Assembly: GCF_025660475.1 (NCBI RefSeq) | Contig: NZ_JAOUSF010000003.1 | Location: 496,001 to 560,000, forward strand | DNA length: 64,000 bases | From: Perspicuibacillus lycopersici | Lineage (GTDB): Bacteria > Bacillota > Bacilli > Bacillales > Caldibacillaceae | Direction: 5' to 3' | In this document: piece by piece, positions 27,428 to 37,022 of the stretch | How positions within the stretch are numbered: position 1 is the stretch's first letter | Layout of the letters: every line of letters starts with the position of its first letter | The notes under the pieces: generated by a model | Databases searched by the model: none | The model's input: only the letters and a program-made list of their open reading frames with translations | What the model was told of the DNA's origin: nothing | Translations under genes and position numbers: made by a program

Positions 27428-28679
27428 GATGAAACGACTGTTAAACGATAACAATGGATATGCGCTAGTTACTGTATTATTTATTATTACCATTTTTACG
27501 ATTCTATCACTAGCCTTTCTCACCCAATCTACTACCAGTATGAAGCAAAATGGTGCAGTAGAAACAAAATCACAATCCGTTGACCTAGCAGAAATGGGGG
27601 CAGCTTATTTTCAACAAATAGTACTGAACGAACTATACTCCATTAATGAAAATGCTCCCGAGCAAACGGATATAACAATGGACAGTGCGGTAACAATGGT
27701 GAAAAATTTCTTAAATCAGCGGTTAATCGAAACGCCCGCTGTTCCACTGGCGAAAGTAATTGATACGAAATCTTCTGCATCGTTTGCAATTGATCATATT
27801 ACCGTAACAAAGGATAAGGATAAAATTTCTATTACTTATGCGAGTAATGGTATGGAGGACAACGCTACTACAAGGATTGATGGTACGTTAATCATTGATG
27901 TGGGTAATTGGATTACCATTGAAAAGGAAGCAACAGGAGAAAACGAAGGAAATCCTAACGATATGCCAACAGGAAACAAAATAAATGATCCTGGAAGTAA
28001 TTTAGCAACATGTCCAAAAAATGTATACACAATAAACTTTTCCTGCCAATTAGTTGGTACTATTCGTTATGATAATAATGATCAATTAGTCTTTAATGGT
28101 GCAGTCTATAAAGTCACTGGGGAACTATATTTGCCAAATATGAATTATGAAATAAATCGTTCGACATTATATATATTAGGAAAAATGACAACCGAGAACA
28201 TGAACAGTCAAAATTATGTCAGCTTACATGTAAGTGGTGATGGTACTTTCGGGCATTTTAATGGCAATGGATTGAACTATTCCACACTGGAAATTGGCGG
28301 AAACGGGAAAATGGATAATACGAAGCTATATAAATCGAGTATTTATATTGGTGGAACTGGAGAGATTGGGCAGATCAATGGGATGGTCGATTCGAAAATT
28401 TATATTGGTTCGAATGCCACTATTAAAGGAATTGATATTGGCGATAATTCGAAGATTTGCGTGAATGGTAAGCTTACGATAGAAAATAATTATAATAATA
28501 ATTCGAATGGGAAAAGTAACGTATATGCAAAATCAAGTAACGACCCACGCGTCATTACCGATTCTACTAAATTTGCAACGGAATGCCCTCAAAGTTCATC
28601 TGGCGGGGAGGATAGCGGAAACACACAAATCATTTGGGGCACACCAAAAATAATCAAGGAATTTGATTACCATTATTAA
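27417..28679 (+). CDS. PilX-like protein with a long repetitive domain
   Basis: 420 residues (416 if ATG 27429 is used). N-terminal prepilin-like segment NNG|YALVTVLFIITIFTILSLAF, but position 5 is Val, not Glu, as in PilX/GspK-type tip pilins. The second half (about 220-380) is a run of short beta repeats rich in Gly/Asn/Ile (LEIGGNGKMDN, SIYIGGTGEIGQ, KIYIGSNATIKG, KICVNGKLTIE), predicted to be a right-handed beta-solenoid like bactofilins or polymer-forming proteins. Such a domain on a pilin is unusual and may act as an adhesive tip. Last gene of the minor pilin set. Confidence 0.75.
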   Translation: MVNKMKRLLNDNNGYALVTVLFIITIFTILSLAFLTQSTTSMKQNGAVETKSQSVDLAEMGAAYFQQIVLNELYSINENAPEQTDITMDSAVTMVKNFLNQRLIETPAVPLAKVIDTKSSASFAIDHITVTKDKDKISITYASNGMEDNATTRIDGTLIIDVGNWITIEKEATGENEGNPNDMPTGNKINDPGSNLATCPKNVYTINFSCQLVGTIRYDNNDQLVFNGAVYKVTGELYLPNMNYEINRSTLYILGKMTTENMNSQNYVSLHVSGDGTFGHFNGNGLNYSTLEIGGNGKMDNTKLYKSSIYIGGTGEIGQINGMVDSKIYIGSNATIKGIDIGDNSKICVNGKLTIENNYNNNSNGKSNVYAKSSNDPRVITDSTKFATECPQSSSGGEDSGNTQIIWGTPKIIKEFDYHY

Positions 28680-28769
28680 GCGGAAACCATTAAAAGAATC
28701 ATTAGCCGCAAGTGATTAGAAAAAGCTATTCGTCATAATCCAATCAGCCAAATAAGCTAACGAAAAGAT

Positions 28770-28815
28770 CAAAAATGCCCGACTCATTCATTTCTAAGAG
28801 CCAGGCATTTTTTGA
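28770..28815. terminator. bidirectional terminator
   Basis: Stem AAAATGCC/GGCATTTT with inner CTC/GAG pairing (28771-28811), and A/T runs on both sides. It serves the plus-strand pilin operon and the minus-strand GGDEF gene, which converge here. Confidence 0.85.
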
Positions 28816-30534
28816 TTAACTCACATATTTCGCAGCCTTATTCCTACCTACCCTTTTCGCACCAATATACAGTGCCCGGTCAGCATAGCGCAGTAACGCC
28901 ATTGGGTCATCCGTATCGGTAGGTGAGGAAGCAACACCAATACTCACCGTAATGCGTGCTGTAAGCTTTCTCCGAGTATCCGAAAGATTATCGTACATCG
29001 TAAACGTACGATTTTCAATTGTTTCGCGAATGCGTTCGGCAAAAAGATCTGCGTCTTCTTTATTGACATTAGGTAGCAAAATGACAAATTCTTCGCCACC
29101 ATATCTTGCGAGTAAACCTTTTACATTTACAATATTTTTTAGTAAATCTGCTACTTGAATTAGTATTTCATCCCCACTTTGATGACCATAAGTATCGTTT
29201 ACCATTTTAAAATGATCGATATCAATTAATAGTAAGGAAAGTCCATCTACCTCACCATTATTCAATTTATCAAAGTTCTCTTCTAATTTTTCCGTAAACA
29301 CTCGAGCATTATATAAATTGGTTAGCTGGCAACGCTCACTTTGAAATTTCGTCCGCTCATAATGGCGTGCATTTTCAAAAGCAATCGCTAAATACGAGCA
29401 GAGAATATCGATAATCATTAAATGATATTTTTCATACGTTCTTTTCCGTTTCGTACCAATTGTCAAAACACCGGTTACTTCATTATTTTTCATCATTGGC
29501 ACGGTAAGCACGCTTTCCATATCGTTAGGAATATATCCTGATGAAAGCTTTTCCCACTCTTTTTTTTCACCGAATAATACTGCCTCTTCATTTGCCCATA
29601 CCATCCCAGCAATACCATCAAATTTTCGAATGGGAGAGGATTCAATGTCGACATTTTCCCCATTTTCATAGCTATGAATTAGCTCCAATTGCTCTCCATT
29701 GACATTATCTAATATATAAAGATAATCAATCGGAAACATCTTTAATAAATTATGAATAAATACTTCTAATACTTCATTTGATTTCAACCGTTCGGTTAAT
29801 TGGTGGCCAAATTCCACTGCTTTTTGTAAATGATTATTCATTTGCTTCGTTGTATTATAGTATTTTAATACTAATAACATACTAATCACAGGGAATCCAA
29901 TTAAAACGGCACTAATAATACCGATGTTATTGTACAAAAAGTATAATATAATCCCAATCGGAAAGGTTACAATTTGAATTAAGGATTCCCAAAGTAATTC
30001 CGCACTAAAAATAGATACTTTCTCTTTAAACAACAATCGATAGCAGAAAAAGATCATGAATTGATTTAAGAAAAAATATACAGCTAAATAAATTGCAGCC
30101 AAACGAATAAAAGATAAATTACTTATAGCAGAAGTTTCATGTGTGCCACCTAGTAAATAATATACACATGCACTTACTATTGAAACGATAACAAACATGG
30201 AAGAATTTAATGGAAAACGATACAGTTGATCTTTCGTAAGATGTACACGTGACAAAACTAGTAAAACGACAATTTGTCCTAAAATCAGCTCCGCATATAG
30301 ACCAAATTTCAAAAAAACGGCAAGGGTAATCCATTGAATAACAGATAGTAATGTTTTATTAATAATGATTGGAATAAGTGCCGCAGGAATCATTAACAAA
30401 ACAAAAATATAAAAATCTGTATTTATTAAATCTAATGTTGGTGGTTCTAGCTCATGACAAATCCACAGTCCTGCCGGGAATATAATCACCCAAGCTATCC
30501 AAATAAAATATTGTATTTTTTTATCTAAGACCAA
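28816..30534 (-). CDS. membrane GAF-GGDEF diguanylate cyclase
   Basis: 572 residues from TTG 30534, chosen because GGGAGAG precedes it; an ATG 51 nt upstream has no SD. About eight hydrophobic segments (1-225), a coiled linker, a GAF domain (about 235-390), and a GGDEF domain (about 400-572) with the active-site GGEEF in ARYGGEEFVILLP, so cyclic-di-GMP synthesis is likely. No RxxD I-site is visible five residues upstream, so product inhibition may be absent. It converges on the pilus minor genes; control of the pilus through the PilB MshEN domain is inference. Confidence 0.9.
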   Translation of the reverse strand: MVLDKKIQYFIWIAWVIIFPAGLWICHELEPPTLDLINTDFYIFVLLMIPAALIPIIINKTLLSVIQWITLAVFLKFGLYAELILGQIVVLLVLSRVHLTKDQLYRFPLNSSMFVIVSIVSACVYYLLGGTHETSAISNLSFIRLAAIYLAVYFFLNQFMIFFCYRLLFKEKVSIFSAELLWESLIQIVTFPIGIILYFLYNNIGIISAVLIGFPVISMLLVLKYYNTTKQMNNHLQKAVEFGHQLTERLKSNEVLEVFIHNLLKMFPIDYLYILDNVNGEQLELIHSYENGENVDIESSPIRKFDGIAGMVWANEEAVLFGEKKEWEKLSSGYIPNDMESVLTVPMMKNNEVTGVLTIGTKRKRTYEKYHLMIIDILCSYLAIAFENARHYERTKFQSERCQLTNLYNARVFTEKLEENFDKLNNGEVDGLSLLLIDIDHFKMVNDTYGHQSGDEILIQVADLLKNIVNVKGLLARYGGEEFVILLPNVNKEDADLFAERIRETIENRTFTMYDNLSDTRRKLTARITVSIGVASSPTDTDDPMALLRYADRALYIGAKRVGRNKAAKYVS

Positions 30535-30785
30535 TTTATCTCTCCCACCCTTAAAAGAGGTAGTATGCGAAGACGCAATCTCCATCCGCTATGAAATACC
30601 TATCCATTAGTTGTACAATACAAGTTCGTAACGTTAAATTGAGAGTGAAGCTTGTATGCAACGACATACAAGGAAACTATGATAGAATTCGTTAAATTAA
30701 TAGAATAGTTGAAACATCCTAAAAAGAAAGGTTATGAATATTTTATCAAATAATAGAATTTTTGTCATATTCTTATTTCCAAATT

Positions 30786-32087
30786 TTATCTAAAATTTAA
30801 TAAAAAGGGCTTCGCTTCGGAAAGAAAATAAAGGGAACCGGTTAATATTAATAGTTCTTCTTTATCCATCTGCTCGATTTTTTCCAAAATTACGGATTTC
30901 CAATCCGTTCTTGCTTGCTTCATTTCGGCTCGGGAAAGCTGATAAAGTTCCTCTGCTTTAGCTGCTCTTGGATAATCAATTTCCGTGAATACTAATTCAT
31001 ATGGGAGCTTATCCAATAAGCCAATCATTTCATCAAGCGGTTTATCCTTCATCGCTGCAAATAAAATGGTTCCACGTTTATTAGGATAATGGCGTTGCAA
31101 TGAACGTACAAAGCTTTCCATTCCTTCCTTATTATGAGCCCCATCCATAATAATAACTGGGTTGTTGCTAACAACTTCAAAACGACCTGGCCAGTACGCT
31201 TTTGCTAATCCGTTTTGGATATTCTCATCGTCAATTAAAAATGCATAAAATTCTTTTAAGATTTGGGCAGCCATTACTGCTAATGCAGCATTTTCAATTT
31301 GATGCTGTCCTAGCATAGAAAGCTGTAAATTCTCATAATGCATAAAAGCAGTGCTTACGGAGAAGGATTCTCCATGATGATCCGGACCTAAATCTGTTAC
31401 GGTAAATTGTTTACCTAAAGCATATATTGGCGCTTTTTTTGTTTTTGCTTGCTCTAAAATAACTGGTAGTGCTTCCTCATTTTTTACCCCAGTGATTAGT
31501 GGTACACCACTTTTAATAATGCCTGCCTTTTCAAATGCTATCTCTGCTAATGTGTTTCCTAAAATATGCATATGGTCATAGCCAATCGTTGTAATAACCG
31601 ATACTAATGGATGGATAATATTGGTGGAATCCAATCGTCCACCTAACCCTACCTCAATTAATGCAATATCTACTGGATTAACCTTTGCAAAGTAATAAAA
31701 GCCAATTGCTGTAATAATTTCGAATTCGGTAGGCTCTCCTAATTCGGTATTTCCTAACTCCTCTGCTAAAGGCAGAATAACATTGGCAATTTGAATTAAA
31801 TCCTCATCGGAAATCGGAACTCCATTCGCACAAATTCGATCATTAAATTTTTCAAAATACGGAGATGTAAAAGTTCCAACTTGATAACCAGCGGCCTGTA
31901 AAATCGAACGTAAAAAGGTCGTCGTCGATCCTTTTCCGTTTGTTCCGCCAATATGTACCGTTTTTATATGATGTTCTGGATGATTTAACCGCTCCATCAT
32001 CCATTCCATTCTTTTTAATCCTGGTTTAATGCCTAGTTTTAAACGATTATTCACCCAATTTTCTACTTCTTTACCTGTATAAAACAT
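30786..32087 (-). CDS. folC: FolC folylpolyglutamate/dihydrofolate synthase
   Basis: 433 residues from ATG 32087 (GGAGG seven nt upstream; the earlier ATG 32102 contains the SD itself). Mur-ligase fold with P-loop GGTNGKGSTTTFL, the DGAHNKEGM motif of the C-terminal domain, and the GLGGRLDSTNI loop. It adds glutamates to reduced folates. Downstream of valS as in B. subtilis. Confidence 0.96.
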   Translation of the reverse strand: MFYTGKEVENWVNNRLKLGIKPGLKRMEWMMERLNHPEHHIKTVHIGGTNGKGSTTTFLRSILQAAGYQVGTFTSPYFEKFNDRICANGVPISDEDLIQIANVILPLAEELGNTELGEPTEFEIITAIGFYYFAKVNPVDIALIEVGLGGRLDSTNIIHPLVSVITTIGYDHMHILGNTLAEIAFEKAGIIKSGVPLITGVKNEEALPVILEQAKTKKAPIYALGKQFTVTDLGPDHHGESFSVSTAFMHYENLQLSMLGQHQIENAALAVMAAQILKEFYAFLIDDENIQNGLAKAYWPGRFEVVSNNPVIIMDGAHNKEGMESFVRSLQRHYPNKRGTILFAAMKDKPLDEMIGLLDKLPYELVFTEIDYPRAAKAEELYQLSRAEMKQARTDWKSVILEKIEQMDKEELLILTGSLYFLSEAKPFLLNFR

Positions 32088-32199
32088 ATGAAAGTCCTCC
32101 ATTGAAAAAAATCATAAAACTTCCCATCGTATCTATTCTATAAGAAACAAACGAAATTTACTGTAAAATTTTATTATTTTACTGATATTTTGTTTATAT

Positions 32200-32237
32200 A
32201 AGAAGACGAACCTACCAATATAGATTCGCCTTCTTTA
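32200..32237 (-). terminator. possible terminator between valS and folC
   Basis: Arms AAGAAGACGAACC and GATTCGCCTTCTT pair with two G-U on the RNA strand (32200-32236). The 3' T-run is weak (ATATAA), so read-through into folC is likely. Confidence 0.5.
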
Positions 32238-32274
32238 TCTTTACTATCGTATTATTTCATTTCCTTTTTAGGAA

Positions 32275-34920
32275 TTACATTCCCTTTAAATCAGCAATTC
32301 TAAGCTGAACAATATCCCGTTTTTCGATATAATCCTTTTCTTTTGCTCGCTCTTCCTCTACTACTTTTTCAGGAGCTTTCGAAATAAATTTCTCATTGCT
32401 TAGTTTCTTTTGTACACGATCAACTTCTTGATTTAATTTTGCTAGTTCTTTTTCTAAGCGAGCAATTTCTTCCTCGATATTAATTAAGCCAGCTAATGGT
32501 AGGAAAATTTCTGCTCCAGTTACAACAGCTGTCATTGCTTTTTCCTGTGCTTCGATCGATGTCGCAATCGTCAATTGCTCTGGATTACAGAAGCGTTCTA
32601 AATAGGATTGATTTTCCAATAAAGTAGCTTCAGTCGCTGGATCATTTGCTTTAATCAGCATGTTGATTTTTTTGCTCATTGGTGTATTTACTTCTGAGCG
32701 GATATTCCGTACAGAGCGAATAATTTCCACTAATAATTTCATGTCCTGTGCTGCTTTTTCATCCGAAAATTCTGCACGAACTTGTGGCCAAGAAGCAGTT
32801 GTAATCGATTCTCCTTCATGTGGCAAGTTTTGCCAAATTTCCTCTGTAATAAACGGCATGAATGGATGTAGTAAGCGCATTGTTTGGTCTAAAACATATG
32901 CTAAAATAGAACGTGTTGTTTTCTTAGCTGCTTCATCTTCACCGTATAAAGGTAATTTTGCCATTTCAATATACCAGTCACAGAAATCATCCCAGATGAA
33001 GTTATACAATGCTCTACCTACTTCGCCAAACTCATACTTCTCCGCAAGTTTTGTTACACTATCAATCGTTTCATTTAATCGTGTAAGAATCCATTTATCG
33101 GCTACTGATTTTTCACCAGATAAATCAATTTCTTCATATGTCATTCCATCCATATTCATTAATGCAAACCTGGAGGCATTCCAAATTTTGTTTGCGAAAT
33201 TCCAAATCGATTCTACTTTTTCTGTACTATAACGTAAATCCTGACCTGGAGCTGATCCTGTTGCAAGGAAATAGCGTAAGGAATCGGCACCATATTGGTC
33301 AATTACTTCCATTGGATCAACACCATTACCAAGTGATTTACTCATTTTGCGACCTTGCTCATCACGAACTAACCCGTGGATTAGTACATCATCAAATGGT
33401 TTCGTACCCGTAAATTCAATCGCTTGGAAAATCATTCGGGATACCCAGAAGCCGATAATATCATATCCAGTTACAAGGGCATTTGTTGGATAATACCGTT
33501 TTAAGTCACTAGCCTCCCGATCTGGCCAACCCATTGTAGAAAATGGCCATAATGCCGAGCTGAACCATGTATCCAATACATCGGGATCTTGCTTCCAATT
33601 TTCTTCATCGGCTGGAGCTTCATTTCCTACATAAATTTCACCTGTTTCTTTATGATACCATGCAGGAATTCGGTGGCCCCACCATAATTGCCGTGAAATA
33701 CACCAATCACGTGTATTTTCCATCCAGCGAAGATAGTTTTTCTCAAAGCGATCTGGTACGAATTGAACCTTATCATCCCCAGTTTGTAATTGAATAGCGG
33801 CATCTGCAAGTGGCTGCATTTTTACGAACCATTGTGTGGATAAATATGGTTCAACAACTGCATCACTTCTTTCAGAATGTCCAACGGAATGAACCATTTC
33901 TTCAATTTTTACAAGTACTCCTGCCTCCTGTAAATCTTTTACGATTTGTTTACGGCAAGCAAAGCGGTCCATTCCTTCATATTTACCAGCTTTTTTATTC
34001 ATTGTGCCATCTTCGTTCATTACAAGAATGCGCTCAAGATTATGACGATTACCTACCTCGAAATCATTCGGGTCATGGGCAGGTGTAATTTTCACGGCAC
34101 CTGAACCAAATTCCATATCTACATATTCATCGGCAATGATTGGAATTTCTCGGCCAACGATTGGTAGGATTAATGTTTTGCCAATAAGATGCTTGTAGCG
34201 TTCATCTTCTGGATGAACAGCAACTGCTGTATCTCCTAATAATGTCTCTGGTCTTGTTGTCGCAATTTCAATATAGCCACTACCATCCCTTAATGGATAG
34301 CGTAAATGATAAAATGCACCTTGAATATCTTTGTAAATAACTTCAATATCTGATAATGCAGTTTTCGTTTGTGGATCCCAATTAATAATATACTCTCCAC
34401 GATAAATTAAGCCTTTATTATAAAGGGTTACAAATACTTCACGAACTGCCTTTGATAGTCCCTCGTCTAATGTAAAGCGTTCGCGACTATAATCCAATCC
34501 TAAGCCTAACTTCGCCCATTGCTCGCGAATATGACTAGCATACTCTTCCTTCCAGCTCCATGTTTCTTTCAGGAAGCCTTCGCGACCTAAATCATAACGA
34601 GTTTTTCCTTCGGCACGAAGCTTTTGTTCTACTTTTGCTTGTGTTGCTATTCCGGCATGGTCCATACCTGGTAACCATAATACATCAAAGCCTTGCATCC
34701 GTTTCATTCTTGTCATAATGTCTTGCAAAGTTGTATCCCATGCATGACCAAGATGTAATTTACCTGTTACATTTGGCGGTGGAATTACAATCGAATATGG
34801 TTCTTTCGTTTCATCATCTTTTGCTTCAAAATATTTTCCATTTACCCACCAGTCATATCTTCCTTGTTCAATTGCCTGTGGATCATATTTCGTAGGCATG
34901 GATAGTTGTTGGTCTGACAT
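32275..34920 (-). CDS. valS: Valyl-tRNA synthetase
   Basis: 881 residues, typical length. Class Ia synthetase: HIGH-type motif [14 protein letters not shown] near residue 52, editing CP1 domain, KMSKS in [14 protein letters not shown] near residue 528, anticodon-binding domain, and a C-terminal coiled-coil tRNA-binding arm (about 815-881, rich in E/K). A T-box leader upstream ties expression to uncharged tRNA-Val. ATG 34920 with AGGAGG. Confidence 0.98.
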   Translation of the reverse strand: MSDQQLSMPTKYDPQAIEQGRYDWWVNGKYFEAKDDETKEPYSIVIPPPNVTGKLHLGHAWDTTLQDIMTRMKRMQGFDVLWLPGMDHAGIATQAKVEQKLRAEGKTRYDLGREGFLKETWSWKEEYASHIREQWAKLGLGLDYSRERFTLDEGLSKAVREVFVTLYNKGLIYRGEYIINWDPQTKTALSDIEVIYKDIQGAFYHLRYPLRDGSGYIEIATTRPETLLGDTAVAVHPEDERYKHLIGKTLILPIVGREIPIIADEYVDMEFGSGAVKITPAHDPNDFEVGNRHNLERILVMNEDGTMNKKAGKYEGMDRFACRKQIVKDLQEAGVLVKIEEMVHSVGHSERSDAVVEPYLSTQWFVKMQPLADAAIQLQTGDDKVQFVPDRFEKNYLRWMENTRDWCISRQLWWGHRIPAWYHKETGEIYVGNEAPADEENWKQDPDVLDTWFSSALWPFSTMGWPDREASDLKRYYPTNALVTGYDIIGFWVSRMIFQAIEFTGTKPFDDVLIHGLVRDEQGRKMSKSLGNGVDPMEVIDQYGADSLRYFLATGSAPGQDLRYSTEKVESIWNFANKIWNASRFALMNMDGMTYEEIDLSGEKSVADKWILTRLNETIDSVTKLAEKYEFGEVGRALYNFIWDDFCDWYIEMAKLPLYGEDEAAKKTTRSILAYVLDQTMRLLHPFMPFITEEIWQNLPHEGESITTASWPQVRAEFSDEKAAQDMKLLVEIIRSVRNIRSEVNTPMSKKINMLIKANDPATEATLLENQSYLERFCNPEQLTIATSIEAQEKAMTAVVTGAEIFLPLAGLINIEEEIARLEKELAKLNQEVDRVQKKLSNEKFISKAPEKVVEEERAKEKDYIEKRDIVQLRIADLKGM

Positions 34921-34984
34921 TTACATTTCCTCCTTTTATTAAAAAATAATTACTATTGGTAATATATTCCAATCTGAACAAAAT

Positions 34985-35275
34985 AAAAAACCCCATTCGT
35001 TAAAGGACGAATGGAGTTGTTCGCGGTACCACCTTTATTCAAAAGTACAAGTTCATAAGTCAGAGTGTACCTTATCCCTGACAAAGTCCAAGCACTTTGC
35101 TCTCAAGTAAAAATAACGGATATTATCCGATTATTGCTAATAGAAGAAATACTAAATCGCATTTTCTACGTTCACAATAACTGCTCATGGGCGACCTTCC
35201 AACTGTACTGAATAGGAATCTTTCACCTTTAATCCCCTCTCTAATAAAACAGCTACAAATTGTACTCTTCCCAAT
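34985..35275 (-). promoter_or_regulatory. T-box leader of valS (tRNA-Val)
   Basis: The minus strand contains the conserved AAAGGTGGTACCGCG antiterminator T-box (35036-35022) followed by a terminator stem (34991-35016) with seven T. Stem I signatures are visible upstream: AGTA, AGAG and GGTGAAA. The triplet GTC at 35195-35193, in GGAAGGTCGCC, is the likely specifier codon for valine. Binding of uncharged tRNA-Val should switch the leader to antitermination. Confidence 0.93.
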
Positions 35276-35308
35276 CCATGCATTTATTTGTTGTTTAGTT
35301 TACATTAT

Positions 35309-35338
35309 ATTCTATAAAAAAATAATTGAGTTCGTCAA
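35309..35338 (-). promoter_or_regulatory. promoter of the valS T-box transcript
   Basis: Minus strand TTGACG (35338-35333), 18 nt, TAGAAT (35314-35309). A TATAAT overlaps downstream but its spacer (23) is too long. Confidence 0.55.
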
Positions 35339-35560
35339 TCATTATCCACCATTTTTTTTAAAAATATACGAATTATTGTTTTACTGTTCTTTTTTCAATG
35401 AATTTTACCCTATAATGATTATGTTCTATAAATCTTTTTCCATTCCTGGAAACACTTTTTTTAAAATTAGGCCATAAGATAGGGTAAGACTACTTATCTT
35501 GTATAACTAAACATATGATAAATATACGAGCTGTATTTTTTATTGGAGGTGTGTACTAAA

Positions 35561-35752
35561 GTGCGTAGAAAATATAATCCATATTTATTACCAGCTTGGC
35601 TACGGACGATTCGAGCAATTGCCAATCAATTAATTATCCCTTTTACAATCTTCCAAGGTATCCGCACACTACTACTACCAACCACTTTCGACGTCATCCT
35701 ATTAATGATTTTCGTCCTTATTGCCGTAGCCTTTCATATTGAATTTATATAA
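35561..35752 (+). CDS. small membrane protein of unknown function
   Basis: 63 residues from GTG 35561, with GGAGGTG at normal distance. Basic start MRRKYNPYLLPAWLRTIR, then two hydrophobic stretches (about 22-36 and 44-62) ending at the C-terminus. I do not recognise a family. It is alone on the plus strand between the divergent valS leader and ysxE. The strong SD and clean basic/hydrophobic layout support it being real. Confidence 0.6.
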   Translation: MRRKYNPYLLPAWLRTIRAIANQLIIPFTIFQGIRTLLLPTTFDVILLMIFVLIAVAFHIEFI

Positions 35753-35814
35753 AAATGCTGAACTAACAGACTAGATGCATCACATCCTGTGCCTAAAGCC
35801 AAGCCATAAATAAT

Positions 35815-35852
35815 GCGGTAGAAGACGCTTAAAATAAAATGTCCTCCACCGC
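35815..35852 (-). terminator. possible terminator after ysxE
   Basis: Twelve-base arms GCGGTAGAAGAC/GTCCTCCACCGC; the two mismatches become G-U pairs only on the minus-strand RNA. The T-run is weak. Confidence 0.5.
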
Positions 35853-35858
35853 TTCCTT

Positions 35859-36905
35859 TTATTGTTCTGACGTTTTCCGCTGTTGCTCTATTTCCTCCAT
35901 CCGCATCACTATATACTCGATATTTTTAAACATCCAATACGCATGTTGCAATCGTTTCGTATATTTCATTTCATGATTGGATAACCTCCTCGTTTGGTAT
36001 CCTTCAAGAAGATGAATAAAATTACCGGGTTGTGCGAGATAGCTTTTAAATAATAACTTTTCTTCCTCTCGAAGTGGATAATATTTCATATACGTTAATA
36101 TCCAATCGATTACCTCTTCTTTTTGACTTGGGTAGGTTTTCAGTTGCTTCGCTAAATATGGTAACAAATCTCGGAACGGGGAATTTATTTGTGATTTTTC
36201 TAGATTGATAAAATATCCATACCCTTTTTCATCTTGTACAAAGTGTTCCGGTGCTAATTTTCCATGGATAAGAACCGTTCTAATTTTTTCTGCATTTTGT
36301 ATTTTTTGATACCATTGTTCTAACGCACTCAATGAAAACTCATATGCTTTTCGGATTTCATCATAATACTGGACAAATTCCCACTGAAATGGTGACTTAT
36401 ACCATGTTTGCTCACATTGATCCATCCATCTATCTAAATAATCGATTTCTCGTTTCCATTGCAAGCTCATTTGTTTATAATGCTCGGTTATCATCTCTTT
36501 CTGAATTTCTACTTCCTTTGCCGTAACAGCATGTAATCTAGCAAGCTCGCGGATCATCTTCTTTGTCTTTTCATTATGGTCTTTACGATTTTCATCATTA
36601 ATCCACGGCATTAAGTAAAATAATTTGCGATTTCTAAGGACGGAATAATGTCCTTTTTTCGTTGGGTAAAAAGGAACGATACGATAGTATCCTTTTTTGT
36701 ATAAATATTGCAAGTAATTAAAAAACGTATTCCCATCTTGAATATCCATTCGTTTTAAGGCATAGACATTTTCATTTGTATACACCTTAAATACTTTCCC
36801 AATCTTTTCATAATAGCTTGGTCTCAGATTATATTCCTTTAGTATGTCTCGAACAATAGCATCCTCATTAGCATCATACATATTTTCCACCACCAATTTT
36901 GGCAT
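35859..36905 (-). CDS. ysxE: YsxE, spore coat APH-fold protein (probable pseudokinase)
   Basis: About 348 residues from ATG 36905 (CGGTGG upstream). Upstream residues to TTG 36965 cross a hairpin and lack an SD; ATG 36881 is another option. CotS/YsxE family, located just after spoVID as in B. subtilis. The kinase motifs are degenerate: the HGDxxxxN loop reads HGKLAPEH (near residue 214, catalytic Asp replaced by Lys), and the metal-binding DFD position reads NLE. Catalysis is therefore doubtful. It is more likely a structural coat component or a scaffold acting with SpoVID. Confidence 0.87.
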   Translation of the reverse strand: MPKLVVENMYDANEDAIVRDILKEYNLRPSYYEKIGKVFKVYTNENVYALKRMDIQDGNTFFNYLQYLYKKGYYRIVPFYPTKKGHYSVLRNRKLFYLMPWINDENRKDHNEKTKKMIRELARLHAVTAKEVEIQKEMITEHYKQMSLQWKREIDYLDRWMDQCEQTWYKSPFQWEFVQYYDEIRKAYEFSLSALEQWYQKIQNAEKIRTVLIHGKLAPEHFVQDEKGYGYFINLEKSQINSPFRDLLPYLAKQLKTYPSQKEEVIDWILTYMKYYPLREEEKLLFKSYLAQPGNFIHLLEGYQTRRLSNHEMKYTKRLQHAYWMFKNIEYIVMRMEEIEQQRKTSEQ

Positions 36906-36966
36906 GGTATCCACCGATACAATAGCTTTCTTCTGTCCTTTAACAACACATGGTTGAACATACAAA

Positions 36967-36988
36967 GAAACGGGTGAACACCCGTTTC
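36967..36988 (-). terminator. hairpin between spoVID and ysxE
   Basis: Arms GAAACGGG/CCCGTTTC with a 6-nt loop, followed on the minus strand by TTTGTATG. The short T-run suggests partial termination or mRNA processing rather than a full stop. Confidence 0.5.
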
Positions 36989-37022
36989 AAATTAATTTGC
37001 ATATAGTATTCATCATCCATTA

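Noticed and set aside
35187-35477. 96-codon plus-strand reading frame
   Set aside because: Antisense to the valS T-box leader and promoter; no SD.
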